Position numbers and translations under genes: made by a program. This document shows, in pieces, positions 16,642-25,645 of a DNA stretch of 64,000 nucleotides. Position 1 is the stretch's first letter, and every line of letters starts with the position of its first letter. The notes below the pieces were generated by a model. That model saw nothing but the letters and a program-made list of their open reading frames with translations. It searched no databases and was not told where the DNA came from. Origin of the DNA: CAIYPH01 sp043744375 (lineage in GTDB: Bacteria > Pseudomonadota > Alphaproteobacteria > Acetobacterales > Acetobacteraceae); NCBI GenBank assembly GCA_043744375.1, contig JAYTUU010000067.1, positions 4,172 through 68,171 of the forward strand. Reading direction: 5' to 3'.

Positions 16642-17100
16642 TCAACGGGCCTTGACGGGCCGGTTGGCGAAACTCTGCTGCGGCACCCCGCGATTCAGCG
16701 ACATATGCGAGTGCACACACAGCCACCGCCCGCCCGCCTGGTGAAACACCATCGTCGCCCGCCCTGGCCGATCATACGTCGACCCATCCTGATGAAACCC
16801 CGTGCTCGTCCACGGCGCCAGCACCACCGCCATCGTCGCGTCATCGCTTGCCAGCACGTGCGACCCCTCCAGATCGAACCGAAAATCCGCGGTCTTGGGC
16901 CACACATTATCCCACTGCGAGTCGATCCACGCCTGCAACCCCGGGATCACGTTGGTGAACGTCCCGAACGCCAACGTATCAGGATGGAACAGCGGCTTTG
17001 CCGACGCATAGTCAACCTCGCGCACATACCCGGCGAACACATCGAGCCACTGGATCAAATACGCCCGCGTCGCGGCGTCGGCATCGGGCAGGTCGGTCAT
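16642..17100 (-). CDS. SnoaL/NTF2-like protein (nuclear transport factor 2 fold)
   Basis: A 152-residue protein started at ATG 17100, ten bases after GGAGGG; ATG 17115 is a possible longer start. Sequence features of the SnoaL-like/ketosteroid-isomerase fold are an N-terminal helix (YLIQWLDVFAGYVREVDYA), LFHPDTLAFGTF, the GLQAWIDSQWDNVWPKTADF segment and alternating strands ending in WLCVHSHMSLNRG. It has no signal peptide. Function is unknown. It is the first gene of the leftward operon that includes the dehydratase, SDR and FAH hydrolase, and may be an auxiliary isomerase or stability factor. Confidence 0.82.
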   Translation of the reverse strand: MTDLPDADAATRAYLIQWLDVFAGYVREVDYASAKPLFHPDTLAFGTFTNVIPGLQAWIDSQWDNVWPKTADFRFDLEGSHVLASDDATMAVVLAPWTSTGFHQDGSTYDRPGRATMVFHQAGGRWLCVHSHMSLNRGVPQQSFANRPVKAR

Positions 17101-17162
17101 GGTTGTATTTCCCTCCATTCGCCGCGAGTCTACGCCACGCGACGGAATTATGGGAGGCGGCA

Positions 17163-17921
17163 ATGGCGGAAGCTCGACGTGTGATCCTGGTTACCGGCGC
17201 CGCCAGCGGCATCGGCGCCGCCGTCTGCCGCCGCATGGCCGCCCCCGGCGTGGCGCTCGTCGTCCACACCCGCAAGAACGCCGAAGCCGCCGAGCACGTC
17301 GCCGCCTCCGCCCGCACCGCCGGCGCCGACGCCATCGTGATGCTCGCCGACCTCGCCGACCCCGCCGCCCCCGACCGCCTGGTCGCCGACACGATCGCCC
17401 ATTTCGGCACCCTCGACGTCCTCGTCAGCAACGCCGGTTTCGCCGACCGCACCCGCATTGCCGCCCTCACCGACACCGATTTCGCCCGCTCCAGCGACGC
17501 CATCCAATGGGCCTTCTTCCGCCTCGCCCGCGCCGCCATGCCGCATCTGCAATCGCGCCCCCACGCCCGCATCGTCGCGGTCAGCAGCTTCGTCGCCCAC
17601 AGCTACCGCCCCGACGTCACCCTCTTCCCCGCCTCCGCCGCCGCCAAAGCCGGCCTCGAAGCCCTCGTCCGCGCGCTTGCCATCGAACTCGCCCCCCACA
17701 CAATCACTGTCAACGCCGTCGTCCCCGGCTTCATCCGCAAAGACCCCGGCACCCACGCCGCCATGGACCCAGCGCGCCTCGCCAAGCAGATGGAAAGCGT
17801 TCCCCTGGGGCGCCAGGGCCTGCCCGACGAAGTCGCCGCCGCCATCGCTTTCCTGGCTTCCGCCGAGGCCGGTTACATCACCGGGCAGGCGCTGCATGTG
17901 GATGGTGGGTTGGTGATGTGA
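17163..17921 (+). CDS. SDR family oxidoreductase (FabG-like)
   Basis: A 252-residue classical SDR from ATG 17163, with GGGAGGCGGCA upstream. It has VTGAASGIGAAVCRRMA, an HTRKN segment after strand 2 that suggests NADP use, NAGFADRT, VSSFVAHSYR and a C-terminal HVDGGLVM. The usual YxxxK triad position is altered: the segment after the serine reads FPASAAAKAGLEALVRAL, so the tyrosine is not obvious although the Lys is kept. It is divergent from the SnoaL-like gene and abuts uvrB tail to tail with a 3-bp gap. The substrate is unknown, and the missing Tyr may mean a different or lost activity. Confidence 0.88.
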   Translation: MAEARRVILVTGAASGIGAAVCRRMAAPGVALVVHTRKNAEAAEHVAASARTAGADAIVMLADLADPAAPDRLVADTIAHFGTLDVLVSNAGFADRTRIAALTDTDFARSSDAIQWAFFRLARAAMPHLQSRPHARIVAVSSFVAHSYRPDVTLFPASAAAKAGLEALVRALAIELAPHTITVNAVVPGFIRKDPGTHAAMDPARLAKQMESVPLGRQGLPDEVAAAIAFLASAEAGYITGQALHVDGGLVM

Positions 17922-17924
17922 CGG

Positions 17925-20111
17925 CTACGCCCCGCGCCGCCGCCGCCCGCCACCCTTCATCTTCTTCGGATCATACCCGCCACCCCCCGGCCCGCCAGGC
18001 TCCGGCATCCAGTCCCGCTTCGAACGCGTCACCGCCGAAGACACCGGTGGTGGCGCCAGCCCGAGGTCGAGCGCCTCCAGCCGCCGGATCTCGTCGCGCA
18101 TCCGTGCGGCCTCCTCGAACTCCAGATCAGCCGCCGCCGCGCGCATCCGCTTTTCCATCTCCACAATCGCCGCCCTGAGGTCCTTGCCGACGAACTCCGC
18201 CGTCGTGCCCCGCACCGGTGCGACCGTCACATAATCCTGCTCGAACACGCTCTCCAGCACCCTGCCGATCTGCTTGCGAATCCCCTGCGGCGTGATGCCA
18301 TGCGCCTCGTTCCACGCCCGCTGCTTGTTGCGACGTCGATCGGTTTCCTCGATGGCAAACCGCAAACTCGCGGTCATCACGTCGGCATACAGAATCACCC
18401 GCCCATCGATATTCCGCGCCGCCCGCCCGATCGTCTGGATGAGGCTCGTCTTGCTCCGCAGAAACCCTTCCTTGTCAGCATCCAGAATCGCCACCAGCGC
18501 GCACTCGGGAATGTCCAGCCCCTCGCGCAACAAATTGATCCCCACGAGCACATCGAACACGCCGAGCCGCAGATCGCGAATAATCTCGATCCGCTCCAGC
18601 GTATCCACGTCCGAATGCAGATACCGCACCTTCACGCCATGCTCGTTCAAGTATTCGGTGAGGTCCTCCGCCATCCGCTTGGTCAGCACCGTCACCAGCA
18701 CCCGCCCGCCGCCAGCCGCCACCAGCCGGCACTCCGCCAGCAGATCATCCACCTGCCGCTCCACCGGCCGAATATCCGTCACCGGATCGATCAACCCGGT
18801 CGGCCGGATCACCTGTTCCGCGAAAACCCCAGCCGTACGCTCTATCTCCCACGGCCCCGGCGTCGCACTGACGAACACCGTCTGCGGTCGGAACCGCTCC
18901 CACTCCTCGAACTTCAGCGGCCGGTTATCGATACAGGATGGCAACCGAAACCCGTACTCGGACAGAATATTCTTGCGCGCGAAATCCCCCCGATACATCC
19001 CGCCCAGCTGCGGCACCGTCACATGGCTCTCATCGACGATCAGCAGCGCATTCTCCGGCAGATATTCAAACAATGTCGGCGGCGGCTCGCCCTGCTTCCG
19101 CCCCGACAAATACCGCGAATAATTCTCGATGCTCTTGCACGCCCCCGTCGTCTCCATCATTTCGATGTCGAACGTGCAACGCTGCTGCAACCGTTCCGCC
19201 TCCAGCAACTTGCCCTCCGAAACAAACTGCGCCAGCCGTTCCTTGAGCTCGATCTTGATGTCCGCAATCGCCTGCGTCAGCGTCGGCCGCGGCGTCACAT
19301 AATGGCTGTTTGCGTAAACGGTGATGGTCTCCAATTTCGCCGTCACCTCGCCGGTCAGCGGATCGAACTCCGCGATCGCCTCAACCTCGTCGCCAAACAA
19401 CACCACCCGCCACGCTCGGTCCTCGTACTGCGCCGGATAGATATCCACCACCTCGCCGCGCAACCGGAACGTCCCCCGCTGGAACGCCGCGTCGTTGCGC
19501 CGATATTGCAACTCCACCAGCCCCTTCGCCAGCCGATCCCGATCGATCCGCCCGCCAACATCCAGCTTCACCACCATCTTCGCATAGGTCTCGACCGACC
19601 CGATGCCGTAGATGCAGGAAACCGACGCCACCACGATCACATCGTTCCGCTCCAGCATCGCCTGCGTCGCCGCATGCCGCATCCGGTCGATCTGCTCGTT
19701 GATCTGCGAATCCTTCTCGATATACGTATCGGTCCGCGGTACATACGCTTCCGGTTGATAGTAATCGTAGTAGGAAACAAAATACTCGACCGCATTATCC
19801 GGGAAAAATGACTTCATTTCCCCATATAACTGCGCCGCCAGCGTCTTGTTCGGCGCCAGCACCAAAGCCGGCTTCTGCGTCGCCTCGATCACCTTGGCAA
19901 TCGAGAACGTCTTGCCAGAACCCGTCACCCCCAACAGCACCTGGTCGCGCTCGCCGCCGTCGACGCCCGCCACCAACTCACGGATCGCCGCCGGCTGATC
20001 CCCCGCCGGCTCGAACTCGGACACCACCCGCAACCGGCGGGTCATCGGCCGCGCCGGCTGCTTGACGGGCATGAACAACATCGGCGACTGGCGGGTCAGA
20101 ATCTCGGACAT
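17925..20111 (-). CDS. uvrB: excinuclease ABC subunit B
   Basis: A 728-residue UvrB, the DNA-damage-verifying helicase-like subunit of nucleotide excision repair. Walker A GVTGSGKTFSIAK, the damage-probing beta-hairpin YYDYYQPEAYVPRTDTYIEK, DESH (VDESHVTVPQLGG), helicase motifs VSATPG, and TIGRAARNIDGRVILYAD are all present. The C-terminal UVR domain is VEMEKRMRAAAADLEFEEAA, followed by a Gly/Lys/Arg-rich tail (KKMKGGGRRRRGA). The start at 20111 gives about 25 residues before the usual MTRRLRVVSEFEPAGDQPAA; a start at a later Met is also possible. A palindromic repeat lies directly upstream. Confidence 0.97.
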   Translation of the reverse strand: MSEILTRQSPMLFMPVKQPARPMTRRLRVVSEFEPAGDQPAAIRELVAGVDGGERDQVLLGVTGSGKTFSIAKVIEATQKPALVLAPNKTLAAQLYGEMKSFFPDNAVEYFVSYYDYYQPEAYVPRTDTYIEKDSQINEQIDRMRHAATQAMLERNDVIVVASVSCIYGIGSVETYAKMVVKLDVGGRIDRDRLAKGLVELQYRRNDAAFQRGTFRLRGEVVDIYPAQYEDRAWRVVLFGDEVEAIAEFDPLTGEVTAKLETITVYANSHYVTPRPTLTQAIADIKIELKERLAQFVSEGKLLEAERLQQRCTFDIEMMETTGACKSIENYSRYLSGRKQGEPPPTLFEYLPENALLIVDESHVTVPQLGGMYRGDFARKNILSEYGFRLPSCIDNRPLKFEEWERFRPQTVFVSATPGPWEIERTAGVFAEQVIRPTGLIDPVTDIRPVERQVDDLLAECRLVAAGGGRVLVTVLTKRMAEDLTEYLNEHGVKVRYLHSDVDTLERIEIIRDLRLGVFDVLVGINLLREGLDIPECALVAILDADKEGFLRSKTSLIQTIGRAARNIDGRVILYADVMTASLRFAIEETDRRRNKQRAWNEAHGITPQGIRKQIGRVLESVFEQDYVTVAPVRGTTAEFVGKDLRAAIVEMEKRMRAAAADLEFEEAARMRDEIRRLEALDLGLAPPPVSSAVTRSKRDWMPEPGGPGGGGYDPKKMKGGGRRRRGA

Positions 20112-20127
20112 GGTGGAGCCCTTTGAA

Positions 20128-20254
20128 GGAAAGAAAGGCCAGGGCGCTGCCCTGGACCCGCCAAGGGCGGAGCCCTTGGAACCCTAAAACAAATGGATTC
20201 CAAAGGCCCTGCCTTTGGTGGGGGTCCAGGGGGCAAAGCCCCTGGCCTTTCTTA
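20128..20254. repeat. dispersed palindromic repeat, family R2 (copy 1)
   Basis: This 127-bp stretch fills the gap between uvrB and purD. Its left arm (AAGGCCAGGGCGCTGCCCTG, then GACCCGCCAAGGGCGGAGCC, then CTTGGAACCC) and the reverse complement of its right arm carry the same core: AAGGCCAGGG..TGCCC..TGGACCC..CCAA.GGC..GCC..TTGGAA.CC. Each arm itself contains short hairpins. Related copies lie at 41641-41799 and 63551-63610. It is not coding and may act as a bidirectional terminator or be a mobile palindromic element. Confidence 0.8.
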
Positions 20255-20256
20255 CC

Positions 20257-21522
20257 TCAAAGTGCCCGCCATCCGATATCCCGCCGATAAAATCCCCCAG
20301 GCCAATCAATCTTCCCCACCGCCTCATACGCCACCGCCCGCGCCGCCCGCAGATCGCCCCCGGTCGCGCACACCGTCAGCACGCGCCCGCCCGAGGAAAC
20401 CAGCACCCCGTCCAGCACCTCCGTCCCAGCATGAAACACCATCGCATCCGCCACCGCATCGGCCGCCGCAACACCACGGATCGGCGTATGCCGCATCGGC
20501 GTGCCCGGATACCCCTCAGCCGCCATCACCACCCCGATCGCCGCCCGGTCATCCCACCGCAGAGCGAAATACTTCAACTCGCCATCAACCGCTGCCTGCA
20601 ACGCCAGCAGAAAATCCGAGCGCAATCTGAGCATCAACACCTGACACTCCGGATCACCAAACCGCACGTTGAATTCGATCAGCTTCGGCCCGTCCGCCGT
20701 CAGCATCAGCCCGGCATACAGAATACCAACAAACGGCGTCCCCCGCCGCGCCATCTCCGCCAGCGCCGGACGAATAATCCTGCTCATCGCGACATGCTCA
20801 AGCTCCGCCGTTAGTGCCGGCGGCGGCGAATACGCCCCCATCCCCCCGGTATTCGGCCCGGTATCCCCATCCCCGACACGCTTGTGGTCCTGCGCCGCCC
20901 CGAGCGAGATCGCATGCGCCCCGTCGCACAGCGCGAACAGACTGACCTCCTCGCCGAACATGCACTCCTCGATCACCACCGTCCGCCCGGAGTCGCCGAG
21001 GCTCCCCTCCTCCATGAACGCCGCAATCGCCGCCTCCGCCTCCGCCACGCTGGCCGCGACCACCACCCCCTTGCCCGCCGCCAACCCGTCCGCCTTCACC
21101 ACAATCGGCGCGCCCCGGCGACGCACCATCTCGCGCGCCGCCTCCGCATCGTCGAACCGCTCCCAGTCGGCCGCCGGAATGCCCGCCGCCTCGCAGATCT
21201 CGTGGGTGAAAACCTTGCTCCCCTCCAGCCGCGCCGCCGCCGCCGAAGGCCCGCAACACGCAATCCCCGCCGCCGCCATCGCGTCCGAAACCCCCGCCAC
21301 CAGCGGCCCCTCCGGCCCGGGCACGACGAGATCAACCGCATTCGCCCGCGCAAACTCGACCAGCGCAAAAATGTCCATCACCCCGATCGGCACATTCTCC
21401 GCCAGATCAGCCGTCCCCGGATTGCCCGGCGCGCACCACAACTTCGTCAACAGCGGAGACGCCGACAGCGCCCAGCACAACGCATGCTCCCGCCCGCCCG
21501 ACCCGATCACCAGCACCCGCAT
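20257..21522 (-). CDS. purD: phosphoribosylamine-glycine ligase
   Basis: A 421-residue GAR synthetase, started at ATG 21522 to give the standard N-terminus MRVLVIGSGGREHAL; four extra residues are possible upstream. ATP-grasp features are PIVVKADGLAAGKGVVVA, EECMFGEEVSLFALCDG, GPNTGGMGAYSPPP, and the metal ligands in LIEFNVRFGDPECQVLM. It ligates glycine to phosphoribosylamine in purine synthesis in the cytoplasm. It is divergent from xseA, with 50 bp between the starts, so the two share a promoter region. Confidence 0.97.
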   Translation of the reverse strand: MRVLVIGSGGREHALCWALSASPLLTKLWCAPGNPGTADLAENVPIGVMDIFALVEFARANAVDLVVPGPEGPLVAGVSDAMAAAGIACCGPSAAAARLEGSKVFTHEICEAAGIPAADWERFDDAEAAREMVRRRGAPIVVKADGLAAGKGVVVAASVAEAEAAIAAFMEEGSLGDSGRTVVIEECMFGEEVSLFALCDGAHAISLGAAQDHKRVGDGDTGPNTGGMGAYSPPPALTAELEHVAMSRIIRPALAEMARRGTPFVGILYAGLMLTADGPKLIEFNVRFGDPECQVLMLRLRSDFLLALQAAVDGELKYFALRWDDRAAIGVVMAAEGYPGTPMRHTPIRGVAAADAVADAMVFHAGTEVLDGVLVSSGGRVLTVCATGGDLRAARAVAYEAVGKIDWPGGFYRRDIGWRAL

Positions 21523-21572
21523 GTCACACTCCACCGCTTAACCTGGCGCGCCGTCTAGCATAGGGTGACCCG

Positions 21573-23087
21573 ATGAACGAACCCGCCGTCACGAACACCC
21601 CCGAATACACCGTCTCGGAAATCTCCGGCGCCGTAAAACGTACGCTGGAAGGTGCGTTCGGCCGCGTCCGCGTGCGCGGCGAGATCACCGAGCTGAAGCG
21701 CTACCCCTCCGGCCACATCTATTTCTCCCTCAAGGACGAAGGCGGAAAAATCGCCGGCGTCGTCTGGAAATTCTCCGTCCCCCGCCTCGGCCTGGCCCCC
21801 GAGAACGGCATCGAAGTGATCGCCACCGGCAAAATCTCCGCCTACGGCGACCGCTCCACCTACCAACTCATCGTCGAGCGCATGGAGTTCGCCGGCGCCG
21901 GCGCGCTGCTGGCGAAAATCGAAATGCTGCGCCTCCGCCTGGCAGCGGAAGGCCTGTTCGATGCGGCGCGAAAACAGGCCCTCCCGATGCTCCCCACCGT
22001 CATCGGCGTCGTCAGCTCCCCGCAAGGCGCCGTCATCCAGGACATCCGCACCACCATCGCCCGCCGCTTCCCCCGCCACATCATCCTCTGGCCCGTCCCC
22101 GTCCAGGGCGAGGGCGCCGCCCAGAAAATCGCCGACGCCATCGCCGGGTTCGACGCCATCGCGCCAGGCGGCCCGATCCCCCGCCCGGACGTGCTGATCA
22201 TCGCCCGCGGCGGCGGCAGCCTCGAAGACCTGATGGCCTTCAACGAGGAAGTCGTCCTGCGCGCCGCCGCCGCCTGCCGCATCCCCCTCATCTCCGCCGT
22301 CGGCCACGAGACCGACACCACGCTGATCGACTACGTCTCCGACCGCCGCGCCCCCACCCCGACGGCGGCGGCCGAACTCGCCGTCCCCTCCCGCATCGAA
22401 CTCGCCGCCGACCTGCAACAAAAAGGCGCCCGCCTGACCGGTGCCCTCGGCCGCCTCGCCGGCGAATGCCGCCTGCGCCTGCACCGCGCCGCCGCCGGCC
22501 TGCCCGACCTGCCCGCTTTGCTCGGCACCGCCCGCCAACGCATCGACGATCGCGGCGCCCGCCTTGGCCTCGCTTTGCCCAACCACCTCGCCGCCCGCCG
22601 CGCCGCCTTCGACCGCACCACCGCCGGCCTTCCCGACCTCCCCGCCCTCCTCAAATCCCTCCGCGAACACACCACCGACCAATCCACCCGCCTCCGCCTG
22701 GCGCTCCCCAACCTCGTCACCACCCGAAAAGCCGCCCTCGCCCTCGGCGCCGAGAAACTCCGCTCGGCCCTGCGCCACGCCACCACCAGCCGCACCACCC
22801 AGGCCGCCCGCATCCTCCCCCGCCTCACCGACGCCCCGCTGCGCGCCCGCCTCCGCGAAGCCCACGCCCGCCTCGACGGCCTCGCCGCCCGCCTCACCTC
22901 CGCCTCCTACGAAAACATCCTCGCCCGCGGCTACGCCCTCGTCTCCGACCCCGCCGGCCACCCCATCACCTCAGCCAGATCCATCAAACCCGGCACCCCC
23001 CTCAAACTCCGCTTCGCCGACGGCGACGCCCACGCCACCGCCAACGGCCCCCGCGGCCCCACCCGCCAAGGCGCGCTGCCGCTCTAG
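21573..23087 (+). CDS. xseA: exodeoxyribonuclease VII large subunit
   Basis: A 504-residue protein with the XseA order: N-terminal OB-fold (EYTVSEISGAVKRTLEGAFG, RVRGEITELKRYPSGHIYFS), then the catalytic domain with VIGVVSSPQGAVIQDI, DVLIIARGGGSLEDLMAFN and GHETDTTLIDYVSDRRAPTP. A long Arg/Ala-rich coiled-coil-like section (about residues 270-430) follows, then ILARGYALVSDPAGHPI near the C-terminus. With XseB it degrades single-stranded DNA to oligonucleotides. No xseB is seen in the window. Confidence 0.96.
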   Translation: MNEPAVTNTPEYTVSEISGAVKRTLEGAFGRVRVRGEITELKRYPSGHIYFSLKDEGGKIAGVVWKFSVPRLGLAPENGIEVIATGKISAYGDRSTYQLIVERMEFAGAGALLAKIEMLRLRLAAEGLFDAARKQALPMLPTVIGVVSSPQGAVIQDIRTTIARRFPRHIILWPVPVQGEGAAQKIADAIAGFDAIAPGGPIPRPDVLIIARGGGSLEDLMAFNEEVVLRAAAACRIPLISAVGHETDTTLIDYVSDRRAPTPTAAAELAVPSRIELAADLQQKGARLTGALGRLAGECRLRLHRAAAGLPDLPALLGTARQRIDDRGARLGLALPNHLAARRAAFDRTTAGLPDLPALLKSLREHTTDQSTRLRLALPNLVTTRKAALALGAEKLRSALRHATTSRTTQAARILPRLTDAPLRARLREAHARLDGLAARLTSASYENILARGYALVSDPAGHPITSARSIKPGTPLKLRFADGDAHATANGPRGPTRQGALPL

Positions 23088-23108
23088 AAACAAGCAGCGC
23101 CGCCGGCC

Positions 23109-23897
23109 CTAGCCGGCAACCCGCCCCCTGATCGCATTGGCGACCGCACTTACCGTCACCGGCCCATCGCCCGTCGGCGACAGCCGCGCGCACACCCGCC
23201 GCTTCAGCTCCGCGACCTCGTCGGCCCCAAGCCGATCAATCGCTGCCTTCACCACACCGATCGCCGTACAGACATTCCAGTACTCCTCGGCGCTCACGAG
23301 ACTGCGGCGCACCGTGATCACCCGGGATTCGACCATCTCCAGCCCAGCACCCTGCCACAGCCCCTCCAGCGCCTCGACGCGAGAAGCCTGGGGGCTTGCC
23401 GGCGTCGTCGGTGTCAGGCCCATCGCGCGCATTTCCGCATAGACCGGCTCGTTGGGCGTCCCGCCACGAGTCTGGTCCCACATATAGGTTGCGACCTGGC
23501 CGCCCGGCCGCACCACCCGCGCCAATTCCGCAACGCTCCCGGCGGGATCGGGAACAAACGCGATCACCAGCGCCATGACAGCAACATCGAACTGCCCCGC
23601 ATTGAACGGCAGATGCATCGCGTCGCCTTTCGTGAATACCGCCCCCGCCATCCCTGGCCGCGTCCGCGCATAGGCAAGCTGCCCCTCCGAGGGATCGATC
23701 CCCTGCATCCCCGCCGGGGCACACCGCCGCATCACCAGTTCGGTAAACGCCCCATTGCCGCACCCCACATCAACCCAGCGCAGCCCGCCCCCGGGCGCCA
23801 GCCAATCCAGAAACTCCCCGCCCACGTCCTGACTCCAGACGCCCATCTGCCGCTCATACGCGGCGCCATCATCAAAACGAATCGACTGTGCAGTCAT
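23109..23897 (-). CDS. class I SAM-dependent methyltransferase
   Basis: A 262-residue protein with the methyltransferase-11 pattern: motif I VDVGCGNGAFTELVM near residue 40, acidic loop GIDPSEGQLAYA, GDAMHLPFNAGQFDVAVMAL and LARVVRPGGQVATYMWD. The N-terminus (FDDGAAYERQMGVWSQDVG) resembles ubiquinone/menaquinone-type and small-molecule methyltransferases. The substrate cannot be inferred. It is encoded convergent to xseA with a 21-bp gap. Confidence 0.88.
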   Translation of the reverse strand: MTAQSIRFDDGAAYERQMGVWSQDVGGEFLDWLAPGGGLRWVDVGCGNGAFTELVMRRCAPAGMQGIDPSEGQLAYARTRPGMAGAVFTKGDAMHLPFNAGQFDVAVMALVIAFVPDPAGSVAELARVVRPGGQVATYMWDQTRGGTPNEPVYAEMRAMGLTPTTPASPQASRVEALEGLWQGAGLEMVESRVITVRRSLVSAEEYWNVCTAIGVVKAAIDRLGADEVAELKRRVCARLSPTGDGPVTVSAVANAIRGRVAG

Positions 23898-24026
23898 CAG
23901 CGTGGTCCCCCTGCCGCAGGATGTTCTTTACTTGATGGAATACTGGCCCGGTTTCGCACCCCCAACAAGCCACATCTCCCCGCTCCATCGCTGATATTGT
24001 CCGCCACCTCTCCCCTTAACCCCCAC

Positions 24027-24683
24027 CTACCCCGCCAACACCCGCCTGATCGCCCCCACCAACTCCCCGGGCGCCCTCACCACCGCATCCGCCCCCGCCT
24101 GCTCGAACTCCGCCGCCGAGCCATACCCCCACAACACCCCGATCGCCCTGACGCCGCAGGCATGCGCCCCGGCGATATCGTAGCTGCGATCGCCGATCAT
24201 CACCGCCCGCGCCGGATCGACCCCATGCGTGGCAATCACATGCCCGATCAATTCCGGCTTGTGCGCCATCGTCCCATCCAGCGCCGCGCCATAAATCCCC
24301 TCGAAATGCCCTGTGAACCCGAAATGATCGAGAATCTGTCGCGCAAAATCGATCCGCTTTGACGTCGCCAGGAACAGCCGATACCCCGCCAGCCCCGCCA
24401 GCGCCTCCGCAATTCCGGCATACGGCGTGTTGTCCGACCACCCGCCCGCCGCGTAATGCCGCCGATACAGCGCCACCGTCTCGGCCACTCTCCCATCCCC
24501 GAACGGCGCCAACAGCCGGCCGAACACGTCCTCCGTCGGCGGCCCGATCGCCCACCCCAGATCGTCCGTCGCCGCGAGGGGAAAACCCCGCTCGGCCATC
24601 GCCCGGCGCAGACACGCCTCGATCCCCGGTCGCGAATCCGACAGCGTCCCATCGAGATCGAGCAGTACCGCATCCGCCGTCAT
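24027..24683 (-). CDS. HAD-superfamily hydrolase, phosphoglycolate-phosphatase-like
   Basis: A 218-residue HAD protein. Motif I is LLDLDGTLSDSRPGI, with the nucleophile Asp and a second Asp. Motif II is LFLATSKRIDFAR, and motifs III/IV are GHVIATHG then AVMIGDRSYDIAGAH. The cap region between residues 15 and 85 is alpha-helical (subclass I), as in Gph. GVLWGYGSAAEFEQAGAD matches the typical phosphoglycolate-phosphatase C-terminus. Its ATG overlaps the lpxK stop by four bases, so it is co-transcribed with the lipid A genes. Confidence 0.9.
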   Translation of the reverse strand: MTADAVLLDLDGTLSDSRPGIEACLRRAMAERGFPLAATDDLGWAIGPPTEDVFGRLLAPFGDGRVAETVALYRRHYAAGGWSDNTPYAGIAEALAGLAGYRLFLATSKRIDFARQILDHFGFTGHFEGIYGAALDGTMAHKPELIGHVIATHGVDPARAVMIGDRSYDIAGAHACGVRAIGVLWGYGSAAEFEQAGADAVVRAPGELVGAIRRVLAG

Positions 24684-25645
24684 GGCATGCCTCCCGTTGC
24701 AAGCACGTCATCCAGCAGCCGTTCAAGCATCCCCGTATCCTCCCACACCAGGTCCACGCCGATCACGCGCACCCGCCCGCGCAACGAAGCCGGCAGCCGG
24801 GCGGCATCCTTCGGCGTCGTCACCGGCACTGCCCCCAACCCCGCCGCCGCACGCAGCACGGCCGCGCACTCCGCCGCCGAAAACACATGATGATCGGCAA
24901 ACCCCCGGCGCCCCGCCACCACCGCGCCGGCGGCTTCCAGCGTGGCGAAGAACTTCTCGGGACGCCCGATGCCGGCAAACGCGAACACCCTGACCCCCGC
25001 AAGCGCCGCCCCCGCCGCCCGCAACTCCGCCCGCAGCACCGGCAACCCCGGCGGCAACGCCACCAGCGCGCCACCGACATCCGCCCCGATCAACACCGCC
25101 GCCCGACACCGCGACGCCGCCGCCGCCACCGGCTCCCGCAACGGTCCCGCCGGAATGACCCGCCCATTGCCAAACCCGGCCGCGCCATCGATGACGAGGA
25201 AAGAACAATCCTTGGCGAGCGACGCATTCTGCAACCCGTCATCCAGCACCAGAATTTCCGCCCCCTCCGCCACCGCCAGCCGCGCCGAAGCCGCCCGATC
25301 CCCACCGACATAGGTCGGCGCCACCGCCGCCAGCAGCAGCGCCTCATCCCCCGCCGCATCCGCGCCATGCTCCGGCAGCACTCGCCCCACAATCCGCCCG
25401 CCATAGCCCCGCGTCAGGAACGCCACAGACCGCCCGCGCGCCACCAGCCGCGCGCCAAGATCGAGCGCCAATGTCGTCTTGCCCGCCCCGCCCGCGCTCG
25501 CATTGCCGCAGCAGATCACCGGCACCGGCGCCCGCCACCCCGCCTGCGCCACCCGCCGCGCCGTCGCCGCCGCATACACAGCGGCCAACGGCGACAGCAA
25601 TGCCGGCAACACCCCATCCCGTTGCCAGAACCAAGGCGCCTTCAT
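24680..25645 (-). CDS. lpxK: tetraacyldisaccharide 4'-kinase
   Basis: A 321-residue LpxK, which phosphorylates the 4' position of the lipid A disaccharide at the inner membrane. The N-terminus APWFWQRDGVLPALLSPLAA is the membrane-associated segment. Walker A is CCGNASAGGAGKTTLALDLG, followed by VAFLTRGYGGRIVGRV, GDEALLLAA and the DDGLQNASLAKDC Walker B-like acidic motif. The stop overlaps the start of the HAD gene, and its start overlaps the waaA stop. This gives a compact lipid A/Kdo operon. Confidence 0.95.
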   Translation of the reverse strand: MKAPWFWQRDGVLPALLSPLAAVYAAATARRVAQAGWRAPVPVICCGNASAGGAGKTTLALDLGARLVARGRSVAFLTRGYGGRIVGRVLPEHGADAAGDEALLLAAVAPTYVGGDRAASARLAVAEGAEILVLDDGLQNASLAKDCSFLVIDGAAGFGNGRVIPAGPLREPVAAAASRCRAAVLIGADVGGALVALPPGLPVLRAELRAAGAALAGVRVFAFAGIGRPEKFFATLEAAGAVVAGRRGFADHHVFSAAECAAVLRAAAGLGAVPVTTPKDAARLPASLRGRVRVIGVDLVWEDTGMLERLLDDVLATGGMP

